A stretch of DNA of 64,000 bases, from the NCBI GenBank assembly GCA_958295665.1, contig OY282558.1, positions 349,847,034-349,911,033 on the forward strand, written 5' to 3'. Of the stretch, positions 45,382 to 55,277 are shown piece by piece. The notes under the pieces are model-generated. The model was not told the DNA's origin and ran no database searches. It saw only the letters and a program-made list of their open reading frames with translations. Every line of letters starts with the position of its first letter. The stretch's first letter is position 1. This stretch comes from Tipula vernalis (Eukaryota; Arthropoda; Insecta; Diptera; Tipulidae). The translations under genes were made by a program, and so were the position numbers.

Positions 45382-45467
45382 TTTATCGTAATTGGGTTTT
45401 ATTATTTATTATCACTGCGGAAATTTTGCTCTATTTTATTGTTGGGGGAACATTTGTAAAATCGTAA
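45382..45467 (+). CDS. Possible short alternative second exon of the PAQR gene
   Basis: After an 84-bp candidate intron (GTAAGT...TTTTGCAG) an open frame in the correct phase gives VYRNWVLLFIITAEILLYFI then VGGTFVKS and a stop. It is hydrophobic, like a first membrane helix. Joined to exon 1 it would make a 120-residue protein with one helix. In other PAQR proteins the sequence after THG differs and continues for six more helices. This could be a cryptic or regulatory exon, or chance. Confidence 0.3.
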
Positions 45468-45469
45468 CT

Positions 45470-47490
45470 GTTAGTGATTAAGTACATATACATACTGTTT
45501 TAGTGTCAACAAATTGTTAATCTTAATTTGCGATGGAGATTTTAAAATGTATAATACATCCAAAATTACCTAGTTTTATTATTTGTATGCCTCTACTGAG
45601 TTAATCTGAAGCGGGATTTTTCTCTAGTTAAGCTTCATGTTGTTTGATCTAAAGGCGACAGATTTATCTTGAGCTTTATTAAAATTAAATTTGTCAGCCG
45701 TTCGTTTGAGAACGTTTTATAAAACTCTCTAACAAAATCTAAGTCACTAGTAACTCAAGTCAAAAGTTACTTCCAGTATATAGAAGATTGCATCTTGTTG
45801 TAGCACAAAACTGTCTCGATCCTTTTTAAACAGAGATAAGTCCACTCTCTCGCTCAACCACTCAGTGGTGAGAGTACATCAGATATATTTTGCATATTGG
45901 TGTTACTCGTGAATTTGCACCACTTCTAAAAAAACGTTTTATAAAAAACTGCAAAATAGAATTTGATTACGTGTACTTCGGATAAAAAAAACGGATTTGA
46001 CGCGAAATTCTCCCCATTTCAAGGTATTCAAGAGTATTTCATTCTATGTCAATCTTTACGATTTTTTTTTGAATTCGGTTTTGAAATTGCCCTCTATTGC
46101 CAAAAATTTGTTGCCTTTGCTCTCTTTCCCTTCTTTTGTGCAATTTCATCATTCGTTATCCAGAATTTTTTTTTTTTGAGGTCTGCTATCTAGATACAGT
46201 TCAAAGCGCTTAATCGAAAAAAGGCAAAACTCAAGAAAAGAAATTGTGGTTCAGTTGTGAATTGTACAACAGAGAACCAGAACTTCATTTACCGATTGAA
46301 ATGATTGTTATATGTTTAGTTTATTTATTAAGAATGAAAACAGCCACAGAGCTCATGGAACTCGCTTATGACACCGCTATTTTCTTCAAGTTCCTACCGC
46401 ATCTTGAACTCTACTCGGTTCCTCAAAAATAGTTTATCTTAATTTAGTAGATTTCAGCGCACTCAATTAACATCTCAAATACACATAACGGTTAAGTGCT
46501 TACGGAGATATGTAACTAAAACTGTCGTCAGCCCTGAGAAGTGGTTCAGCTTCGTTAGAGTGACTTTAATGTGACCCCTTTTCGCAACTTCAAGATGGGT
46601 TCTCTTTGCCATATTTTGTACTCCGCAACAATGTTTGCGGGCTGGTTTGATTATTCTTCGAATAGTTTTTGCTGTTTAGCTTGCCCCCGGTTTTTGGTTG
46701 AAATTCGAGGTATTTTAAAAGTTCTCAAGTTGTACTTCTTCATTTTAAAAGATAAGAGCACAATTTAGCCAAAATCACAAGTTTCTTTCTTTTTAGTAGA
46801 TCTCAGCGGTCGCTCAATCAATACCTCAACAGTTAGTAATGCTTAAAAATGACTGCCGAAATCTTAGAAGAAAGATTATTTTAAGTTTGGCTCTAATGAG
46901 CTGTATACAAGTTTGAGGGTATAATCAGATAAAAGTCCCATTATTGCCTTCGAATGGATTCTTCTGCAAAAAATTTTTCTTTATCGTTGCAAACCCTTCA
47001 GTCCTCTTCTGGTACGATTTCTCATCACTTGTTTTTTCAATTATTTCGCCATTTTCACCGCTGTTGTATACAAAAGACAGGTTTTCGATATACCACACTT
47101 TCCAAAACTGTTAAGAAACTTGCTGCATAATTTATCAACGCAAAAGATATGACCCTTTTACTATTTGCATGTTTGTTCTAAGCAGAATCCGCTTTGTTCA
47201 ATGTTTACTGTTTTCTTCTGCATATTTGATCGAATGCCCAGCAATTTACATTTTTTTCTTTATTTCACCAATAGAAAATAAATCAAATGAGACAGGGAAA
47301 ACAGTAATCCACCGGTATTGCGCCGTGCGAATTATCAAACAGGCCTATTATTTAATAAATAATTTAAATCTAAATTCAATGCAGAGCAGACACTTTAGAA
47401 GAAGTTATAATTGGCTAAAACCAAGGAACTTAACGCATGCCTACTTGGCAAGCGACACGAAAATGCCGTTAAAACATTATTTGGTTTTTT
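45470..47490. other. Probable intron sequence, no other gene seen
   Basis: If the PAQR gene continues to the right, this is intron. Open frames at 46244-46432 and 47169-47516 lack recognisable motifs. Confidence 0.45.
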
Positions 47491-47494
47491 TTGA

Positions 47495-47728
47495 TTTAAT
47501 TATTAAATATTTTTAATAGAAATTACCGAATAATTGTGGTGGACCTCCTACATTATAACTTTGATAGTATCATCTACATAATTGTATGTTTCAATAAGCT
47601 GACGATTTTATCGGCATATCGTGTTATACAATAAAATTCTGTGTTTTTAAATTAAACCGCTAACATTATAAAGTAAGTGGCTCACAAATTACTCGGTAAT
47701 TTCTATTAAAAATATTTAATAATTTAAC
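47495..47728. mobile_element. Hairpin MITE-like element
   Basis: About 44 bp at 47495-47540, containing AATATTTTTAATAGAAATTA then CCGA, is repeated in reverse complement at 47683-47728 with few mismatches. The 230-bp unit has no coding capacity. The flanks do not show an unambiguous TSD. Confidence 0.6.
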
Positions 47729-48034
47729 GGAAAAATATTTTAAAAAAATGTTTAACGAAATTTTCGTATCACTTGTCATTTATAGTAGTTTGTCCAAAAT
47801 TAGCTAGTCAATTTTCATTTCGGGATTAGTGCGTATACGCGGTTAGTGAAGTAATCTCTCAATATTTTGAAGGTTTTGCTTATCTCGTTTTAATAAGTTT
47901 AGTTAAATTTCGCAATTTTGAAGTTATCGCATTATCATTACACGAGTTTTGTTCGATCCGAGTTCCAACCTGCAGTTGCTACAAAAGTAAAATACACAAA
48001 AATTAAGAATTCAAGCAACTCGGATTGAACGTTG

Positions 48035-48150
48035 AATTCAAAAGCAAATGTGATTGGTTCAATTAATAAACCAATTTAACCGAGCCAACTATTTTTGTAT
48101 TTTTTAGAACAAAGAATCAATTCCGGATTTAAAAAAAAATTGCCATGTCA
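48035..48150 (+). repeat. Dispersed repeat, copy 1
   Basis: TTAATAAACCAATTTAACCG and the later TTTTTTAGAACAAAGAATC and GGATTTAAAAAAA segments recur in the same orientation at 51975-52085 with moderate divergence. Confidence 0.5.
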
Positions 48151-48319
48151 GTTACGGTTTGAATCAGTAGATTGCGAATAAGGGATATGTCCTCGATCCT
48201 GTCGCAAACCAGCAATTTTAATATGAAAAAATAAATGATTTGTGACTCACTTTAAATGTTTAGTATTAATTGTATTAACTTACTTGATTTTATTTATGTC
48301 AACAAAAAGTCGGGAGTTA

Positions 48320-48719
48320 GAGCGTTTTCCCATTATATAGATAATCTCATCACTGATACCGATTATTCGTCGCCGGTGCTTCGACGATAACCATAATATT
48401 GGCATATGTTTTTACATTGGAACGTATCCATCGATATCGGTGGCGACACTGACGTTTACTGCCATTTGGCGTGTAAATAAATTGTACATTCCGCACTTAT
48501 TGCATTTAGGATGAAAAACGACTTGGTAGGAAGCGGATCTAACTACTTCCCATAAATAAAGTAAAATATCCGTCAGAATAACAAACAATAACACAACAGG
48601 AAATAGAAAAGCGTTTCCTACACATTTTGCATTTTGTGATCCGACGATATCGTCGGACCAATCGTCATCGAAATATCAGCGACGACAAATCGTTATTATG
48701 TCGTATGTGGAAAAGCGCT
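48320..48719. mobile_element. PIF/Harbinger-like MITE with TTA target duplication
   Basis: The 400-bp unit starts GAGCGTTTTCCCA and ends with the near complement TGTGGAAAAGCGCT. Inverted similarity extends inward about 70 bp (TCGTCGCCGGTGCTTCGACG against its counterpart near 48665-48695). TTA lies directly on both sides (48317-48319 and 48720-48722). A 3-bp TTA duplication and this type of terminus fit PIF/Harbinger elements. The internal minus-strand frame (48412-48594) has no transposase motif. Confidence 0.65.
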
Positions 48720-49059
48720 TTAACCTTTTCATAATGTTTGATTACTCAGTTGCAAAAGCAAATAAACTCTAGAGCAATAATTTTTAATTGAAACACTCAT
48801 GTCAAAATTAACCCGGAATTATTTAGTGAAACTTAACTGTACCTTAATTCGCTGAAATGAGAGGTAAAACAAAATACTCATGTTACATACGCCATCCTTT
48901 ACCCATTTAAAATAAAACCATAAATAAAAATGATAAAATACGAAACTATAATAGTGTTTGCCTTTTCAGAAAAAACGCACAATTCCGTAAGGGTTATTAA
49001 CCGTAATAAACAAATACAACAAGCTTACTAATCATCTAGCTGTCGCATTCAAAAAGAAA

Positions 49060-49850
49060 AAGGTGGGATTGCTCGAAATCACCCACACAACTTCTTTGAA
49101 GAACCGCGATTTTGATAAATTTTGGAGGTTCTATGGCAGGTTCTGGCTAAAGTATTATATGCACAAACATTAGTCTTATGCAAAATATTAATTGTACTTT
49201 GTTTCAGTTCGCATAAAGGTGGGTTTCTAGAAATCGCCCATATACCATCTTCGAAAAACCGCGATTCTGATAAATTGTGGGGGTTCTATGGCCGATTCTG
49301 ATTAAAGTCTATGTCCCTCTATAACCTCTTAAAAAACCGCGATTATGATTAATTGTGGATATTCTATGGCCGATTCAGGCTAAAGTATAATATGCACAAA
49401 CATGAGTCTTGGCCATTATATTACATAATTGTACTTTGTTTTAGTTTGCATGTTAGTAAAAGGTGGGATTTCTGGAAATTGCCGCTATTACCTCTTAAAA
49501 CTGCGATTTTGATAAATTGTGGAGGTTCTATGGCGGATTCTCGCTAAAGTATTTTATACCCAAATATCATTCTTGACGAAGTTGTTAATTGCACTTCGTT
49601 TTAGTTCGCATCTTAATAAAAGCTGGGATTTCTATAAATCACCCATAATATAGTATATCATCGAAAAGCCTCAATTTTGATAAATTGTGAGGTTCTATGG
49701 CCGATTCTGGCTAAAGTATATTAAACGAAAACATGATTCTTGACGAAGATATTAATTGTACATTCTTTTAGTTCGCATCTCAGTAAAAGGAGGGATTTCT
49801 GGAAATCGCCCATATTACTTCTTCGAAAATCCGCTATTTTACTACGTTTT
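49060..49850 (+). repeat. Satellite-like tandem array, unit about 165-185 bp
   Basis: Five to six imperfect units. Each contains a GGTGGGATTTCTGGAAATCG-like segment, then CCGCGATTTTGATAAATTGT, GGTTCTATGGCCGATTCTGG and a TTAATTGTACTTTG block. The TTCTATGGC marker occurs at about 49128, 49288, 49362, 49524 and 49690. One unit is shortened (75-bp spacing), the rest about 160-170 bp apart. Confidence 0.75.
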
Positions 49851-50228
49851 TCTTAACTTGCTTTCTTGTCTATCTGTCTGTCTGTTTGGGTCAAAATTTG
49901 AGGTAGAAATTTGAAGCACTTCTCATCTTTCGATTTCGCTGAAATATTGTTCACTTGGTTGTTTCACCTGACAATCTCATATTTTCAAACATTCGAAACA
50001 AAAATCTAAGAAAATTTGTATGTGTTAGTGCAAAAACTGTTAGTGAAATGTGTTAGTGAAAAATGTTTCGCGTTGCAGGAGGTGCAATATACATTCATTT
50101 CCCCACATGTAATTTCTGTAACGACTGATTCTTCAAAGTCATCCGTGGTCTCGAGTACATTATCGGTTCGCTGCGTACTACCGTTTAACCTGATATTTTG
50201 GCGACGTATTGTTTGCTTCTCTATTTTT

Positions 50229-51462
50229 CTTCGCTTTGAGAAGAAAAATTTTAGAAAAATTGTGTGTAGCGGACTTAATAAACAGGATAGGGTTTATTAT
50301 CACCAGGAATCCCAAATATTCCGTTTACGTAATGAAACATATTTTTCAGTTCATGATGATTGTGCAACATTGAGCTTAACTAAACTGATCTTGAAAATAG
50401 TATAAATTGGCCACAATATTTTATAAAAATATATATAAAAAAAACTTTTTAAAATACCACCTTTTTAAAATACCGTTTTTCTAATGCACTAAAAAGAAGA
50501 AAATAATTTTTTTCTGGGCATATAGAATTATCTGGGCACTTATACTTAAAACTAGCACCAATTTTCGACAACTAAAAACGTGGGGCGCATTTTAGAAAAG
50601 AAAATTGATATCATATATGAAATTGCTAATAATTTTAAAAAAAGTAAAAGTTCCGTAAATCAATTCTTTATAAAAAAATAAAAATAAGTTCTTGGTGTAC
50701 TTAATGTGAAAACTTAGAGCTTTGATACTAGCATCTTATATTTGGCAACTCTCGTCAAAACCTCTCATATACCCTGCATATCTCGTACAAGATTGAATAT
50801 CGAGGCGACTGAAAAATATTTAGAAGCAAAGCTTTATAAAAAATTATAATTCCCTAATTTATTTTATCAAACACCCGAGTGGACACTGGATGAATTTGTT
50901 TAGTAAATGTCTAGTTGTAAGGAAGACTAATGACATGTAGATGTAAAGCGTGTCAATAGTCGTCCTTACAACTAGATATTTATTAGACAAATACGTCCAG
51001 TTTCCACTTGGGACACATACATCTTAATCATAAATTAGGTACGGGAAGGTTCTAAGCTAGCAAAATGTTCTAAAAAAATACCATAAGAAGTTATCCAAAT
51101 CACATTTATCAATTTTCTTTTCTAAAATGCGCCCCACGTTTTTAGTTCTTGGAAATTGGTGCTAGTTTTAAGTATAAATGCCCAGATAATTATGTATGCC
51201 CAGAAAAAAATTATTTTCTTCTTTTTAGTGCATTAGAAAAACGTGGTATTTTAAAAAGTTTTTTTTATGTATATTTTTATAAATTATTGTGGCCAATTTA
51301 TACTATTTTCAAGATCAGTTTAGTTAAGCTCAATGTTGCACAATCATCATGGACTGAAAAATATGTTTCATTACGTAAACGAAATATTTGGGATTCCTGG
51401 TGATAATAAACCCTATCCTGTTTATTAAGTCCGCTACACACAATTTTTCTCCTCAAAGGTTC
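50229..51462. mobile_element. Giant palindrome (foldback-like element), about 1.23 kb
   Basis: The left arm from 50229 matches the reverse complement of the right arm ending at 51462 over about 380 bp. The blocks include TTAATAAACAGGATAGGG, AATCCCAAATATTCCG, the ACGTGGGGCGCATTTTAGAA block and a CTGGGCA block. A second, inner arm pair (CTAGTTGTAAGGA with GTGGACACTGGA) closes the centre near 50940. The middle part of the left arm is longer than the right. Open frames at 50016-50405 and 51149-51403 follow the arms and are not convincing genes. Confidence 0.75.
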
Positions 51463-51974
51463 GAAATATAGTATATAAAGAAATCTTGAGTTTTCTAAAA
51501 TGGTATTTCGGGCGTGATCTACTTAAGCTTTTACGGTTCTAAATAATTTTTTCGCACTATAAAAATTAAAATATAATTTTCTAATCCAATTAAATAAATT
51601 TTGGGATTTTTAAATTGAAAATGATATAATATGGTACATTCGGTCAAGAACCAGAAGATTTTACATAAAATAAAACAAAAATTTTGCTATTACATATATT
51701 GAAAACACTAAATGCGAACTTTATTTTCGTTTTCAGTGGGTTTATGGCGTATACTCGAAAAATAATTTCAGTAAATTTTACGGTAATTTTGCAACAGAAG
51801 AACTTGACGGAAATTAAACTTTCTCAACTTTTTGGTAATTTTTCCCCTCCTTAAAAAACTTATTAGTTTTTTTCATACGAGTAAAAAAAATGCTTTTTTA
51901 AGTTGGTTTGGAGAGGAAAAAAATTACCAAAATATGAGAAAATTTTATGTCCGTTAGAGCTTAATGTAGCTATA

Positions 51975-52085
51975 AATGCAAATGCCAATTGATTGATTCA
52001 AGTAATAAACCAATTCAGCCTACATAGCCAAATATTTTCTTTTTTTTAGAACAAATAATCGAATGCGGGTTTAAAAAAACTCATG
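51975..52085 (+). repeat. Dispersed repeat, copy 2
   Basis: Direct-orientation relative of 48035-48150 (GTAATAAACCAATTCAGCC, TTTTTTAGAACAAATAATCG, GGGTTTAAAAAAACT). Confidence 0.5.
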
Positions 52086-52425
52086 TTACAGTACTGTAAG
52101 CTCTAACCAATAGGTTATATTAAAATTTTGTCTTGTCTTCCAAGAAGTGATAAGCTAAATCAATCTTTTTTGTAACCACACTAACAAAAAAAAACGTGTG
52201 ACAAAAATTGAAAAAGGTGATAAATAACTCATATTGAGAGTTATCACCTTTTAAATATTTGCCACAGAAACAAAACAGAACAAAAAAAAAATCGGTTTAG
52301 TACATCAGTATAACAAAGGTTCGACTAAATGAATTCTGAATAAAATGACCATCTACATTTATTAACACGATTTAATTTATTTACAATAAACGCGCAATTA
52401 ACGACCATCAGCGCAAACTTCCAAA

Positions 52426-52437
52426 AAGAATATTACA
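52426..52437 (+). repeat. Candidate TSD of Penelope-like element 2
   Basis: AAGAATATTACA, repeated at 55266-55277. About 65 bp of non-repeated sequence lies between it and the left inverted arm, which resembles the short extension seen at one end of many Penelope-like elements. Confidence 0.6.
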
Positions 52438-52613
52438 ATATTAAACATTTTTTAGATTTTCAAAAAAATTTTTTTTGAAGCGGAGTGACGTAAGTGATCT
52501 TTTTATAATTAATATTATTTCGTATAATCACAAAACACTAACAGTTTTCACTTACTTAAAAATAAAAAAACCAAACTTTTTATTTTTGAATTTATTTACT
52601 TTTATTTATTTAA

Positions 52614-52658
52614 AATTACAACTAGTTTCGATCTTGTAAAGATCATCTACAGGTAATT
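52614..52658 (-). ncRNA. Hammerhead-like motif, left-arm copy
   Basis: Minus-strand copy with the same helices, core strands and self-complementary ACTAGT as the plus-strand copy at 55112-55156. It lies downstream of the RT/endonuclease gene, in the pseudo-LTR. Confidence 0.5.
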
Positions 52659-52873
52659 TTTTGCAATTAAAAAACTAAAGTAAAAACAACTCTTATATAT
52701 ACAAAAATGTTTGTTTAACAGGTAAAAAAAACAAAAAAAAAATATAAAAAAGACTTATATATAAAAATAATAAAAAAAAAAAAAAAAAAATATAAAAGAA
52801 AGAAAAAAAAAAAATCGGAGGCGGACAAACCCACAAATTTAATTAAAAATAAGGGGTGTTGCGCTTGTTATGG

Positions 52874-54688
52874 TTAATTTTTAAAAGTTATTTTAAATAA
52901 GGGGGAATTAATTTTTGCATCATCTGTGTTCATGAGATTTGTGGTGTTGGCGATGTGGTATGACTCGTATGCGTCTAGTTTCCATTTTTGATGTACCGTT
53001 TTTATTATTTTTGAAATAGTGGTGTCTATTTTGTGGTTATGGTGGAACATATGATATGCAACACTAGATTTATTCCAGTTGGCTTTTTCATGTTCTTTAA
53101 GCCTGGTGCTGAAATCTCTCGAAGTCTGGCCGATGTAGGTGTCCTGGCAATCAGAACATTTAATTTGGTAAATTCCAGACCGTAAATCTTGTGTTACATT
53201 ATCTTTAAAGTTGTTTAAATCCTTTTTGATGGTTGTTGATGGACGGGTGACAAGTTCGATGTTGTGTTTGTGGAAGACGCGCTGAAGTTTATTGGTGATA
53301 TCCGGAAAGTATGGAACGCTGACTCTAGTAGTATTCATCGTTTCCATGGCTGGTTGTAATGTGGTGAGTGATGATTTGATGTGCTTGGCTTTGTGCTTGT
53401 TGATAATGTTATCAGCAAATTGAGTAGAATACCCATTGGCTACGGCCGCGTTCTGAATAAATTTAACCTCCTCATCAAATTCCGACTGCTCCATAGGTAT
53501 ATTAAATAATCTATGCGCCATAGAATGAAACGCTGCTTGCTTGTGCGTCACATGGTGAAATGAATCTACTGTTATGAATCTATTTGTATTTGTAGACTTT
53601 CTAAAAATTCCAAATTTTAATTTATTGTTATTATTTCGGATGATTTTTATATCCAGGAAGTTCAAAATGTCATTTTCCTCGGTTTCCATTGTAAACTTAA
53701 TTGCTGGATCTATTGTATTAATATGGTTGAAAATAGCTGGCAAATGAGGTTGTTTCACTATTGCAAAAATGTCATCTACATATCTAAGCCAAATCCTCGG
53801 GAACAAGTTGAAGTTTTGTTTTAGATTTTCCTCCATGTTGCTCATGAATACGTTGCTTAGGTATGGCGCCAATTTGCTTCCCATGGATGTTCCGGATGTT
53901 TGTTGGTAAAATTTATCTCGAAATTGAACAAAATTCTGCTCCATGCATGTATCGACAATTTTGATGTAAGCTTGTATTAGACTTGCCTGTACTTGATTTT
54001 TTAAAAGATGATCCTCCAAATTGTTTATTGCCGTTTTTATTGGGATACTCGGGAACAATGCTGTCACATCCAATGATACTAATATTTCATCAGGAGCTAA
54101 TGTTATATCTGTTAGTTTTTCCACTAACTCCTTTGAATTTATTATACTGCATCCTTTTGGTGGTGGAATCATTTCCAGCTCTTTCAACAACCATTTAGCC
54201 ATGTTTTCTGTAGGTGTCGAGATATTTGATGCAATTGGTCTCATCTTGTTACCGGGCTTATGAATTTTCGGCAATGCATAAAGCTTCGATACCTTCGGAT
54301 TGGTAACGTGAAATTTGTACTCTAATTGACGATCATTTAATATAGCTGCTATTTCCTTTGTTACATTTTTGGCTTGTCTGACCATGTTGTTGAGAGGGTC
54401 CCTTGGACTCTTGTTTCTTCAAGTGTGTTCTTTGTATGGACCTTCGGCTATTGTTGATAACACTCGTTCATCGTAATCCCGTTTATCCAAAATGACGACC
54501 GCGTTCCCCTTGTCTGCTTTCAGAAAAACGATGTCCTTCTTTTTTTTGAGAGCCGTGATGGTTTTCAATGTAGATGAGGCTTGGCTATCCTTCTTTCCTT
54601 TGTGTTGAAGAATAATTTTCTGTGCCTCAAACCTAATGTTGTTTTTGACCAAGGAGGGGCAGCGAGTTATTCCACTTTCAATATCCAC
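52874..54688 (-). pseudogene. Penelope-like reverse transcriptase with GIY-YIG endonuclease
   Basis: An upstream part (54688-54422) reads FLKADKGNAVVILDKRDYDE, a conserved pre-RT motif. One in-frame TGA (54419-54421) separates it from a 503-codon frame. In that frame, counted from the ATG at 54385, are LYALPKIHKPGNKMRP (37-50), motif A SLDVTALFPSIP with D106, motif B GTSMGSKLAPYLSNVFM (165-181), motif C YVDD (202-205) and LNFLDIKI. The GIY-YIG nuclease is at 404-480 (GIYQIKCSDCQDTYIGQ, with C410 and C413, TRLKEH and DAYESYHI). Core motifs are intact. The first 150-200 residues are missing and one stop is present, so it is a nearly intact but dead copy. Confidence 0.88.
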
Positions 54689-54701
54689 TGTGATGTCTTT
54701 C

Positions 54702-54948
54702 GAGAGATTTGAGCACTAGGCTTAAAGAACATGAAAAAGCCAACTGGAATAAATCTAGTGTTGCATATCATATGTTCCACCATAACCACAAAATAGACAC
54801 CACTATTTCAAAAATAATAAAAACGGTACATCAAAAATGGAAACTAGACGCATACGAGTCATACCACATCGCCAACACCACAAATCTCATGAACACAGAT
54901 GATGCAAAAATTAATTCTCCCTTATTTAAAATAACTTTTAAAAATTAA
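54702..54948 (+). pseudogene. Inverted copy of the GIY-YIG C-terminal end
   Basis: Encodes STRLKEHEKANWNKSSVAYH through SPLFKITFKN, residue for residue the same as the end of the minus-strand protein. It is part of the inverted terminal copy and has no start of its own domain, so it is not a functional gene. Identity at the protein level suggests the inverted duplication arose when this copy was made. Confidence 0.8.
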
Positions 54949-55111
54949 CCATAACAAGCGCAACACCCCTTATTTTTAATTAAATTTGTGGGATTGTCCG
55001 CCTCCGTTTTTTTTTCTTTCTTTTATATTTTTTTTTTTTTTTTTTTACCTGTTAAACAAACATTTTTGTATATATAAGAGTTGTTTTTACTTTAGTTTTT
55101 TAATTGCAAAA

Positions 55112-55156
55112 AATTACCTGTAGATGATCTTTACAAGATCGAAACTAGTTGTAATT
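55112..55156 (+). ncRNA. Hammerhead-ribozyme-like motif in Penelope-like element 2 (right arm)
   Basis: AATTAC (helix I) / CTGTAGAT / GATCTT-TAC-AAGATC (helix II) / GAAA / CTAG / TT / GTAATT (helix I). Helix I pairs over 6 bp and helix II over 6 bp. ACTAGT around helix III is self-complementary, as in dimeric hammerheads. The core differs from CTGANGA: CTGTAGA, plus one extra T before helix II, as in element 1. The fold is clear; activity is uncertain. Confidence 0.5.
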
Positions 55157-55277
55157 TTAAATAAATAAAAGTAAATAAATTCAAAAATAAAAAGTTTGGT
55201 TTTTTTATTTTTAAGTAAGTGAAAACTGTTAGTGTTTTGTGATTATACGAAATAATATTAATTATAAGAATATTACA

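Larger units (their letters stand above)
52438..55265 (-). mobile_element. Penelope-like element 2, 5'-truncated with inverted terminal copy
   Basis: The minus-strand gene (54688 to 52874) is followed by a 3' region. About 560 bp of that end is repeated in inverted orientation at the other side (54702-55265), near-identical except for A/T tract length. Arm ends match out to 52503 and 55267. AAGAATATTACA at 52426-52437 and 55266-55277 is a candidate 12-bp TSD. The layout parallels element 1, but the protein is from a different Penelope-like family. Confidence 0.88.

Noticed and set aside
48412..48594. Minus-strand 60-codon frame inside the Harbinger-like MITE
   Set aside because: No transposase or Myb motif; open by chance within a non-autonomous element.
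49060..49850. CRISPR or gene-repeat interpretation of the tandem units
   Set aside because: Units are ~170 bp, contiguous and non-coding; a satellite-like array explains them.
50016..50405. 129-codon plus-strand frame
   Set aside because: Most of it lies in the left arm of the giant palindrome, and its counterpart in the right arm is only a mirror frame. No motif.
51149..51403. 84-codon plus-strand frame
   Set aside because: Lies wholly in the right arm of the palindrome and has no recognisable domain.
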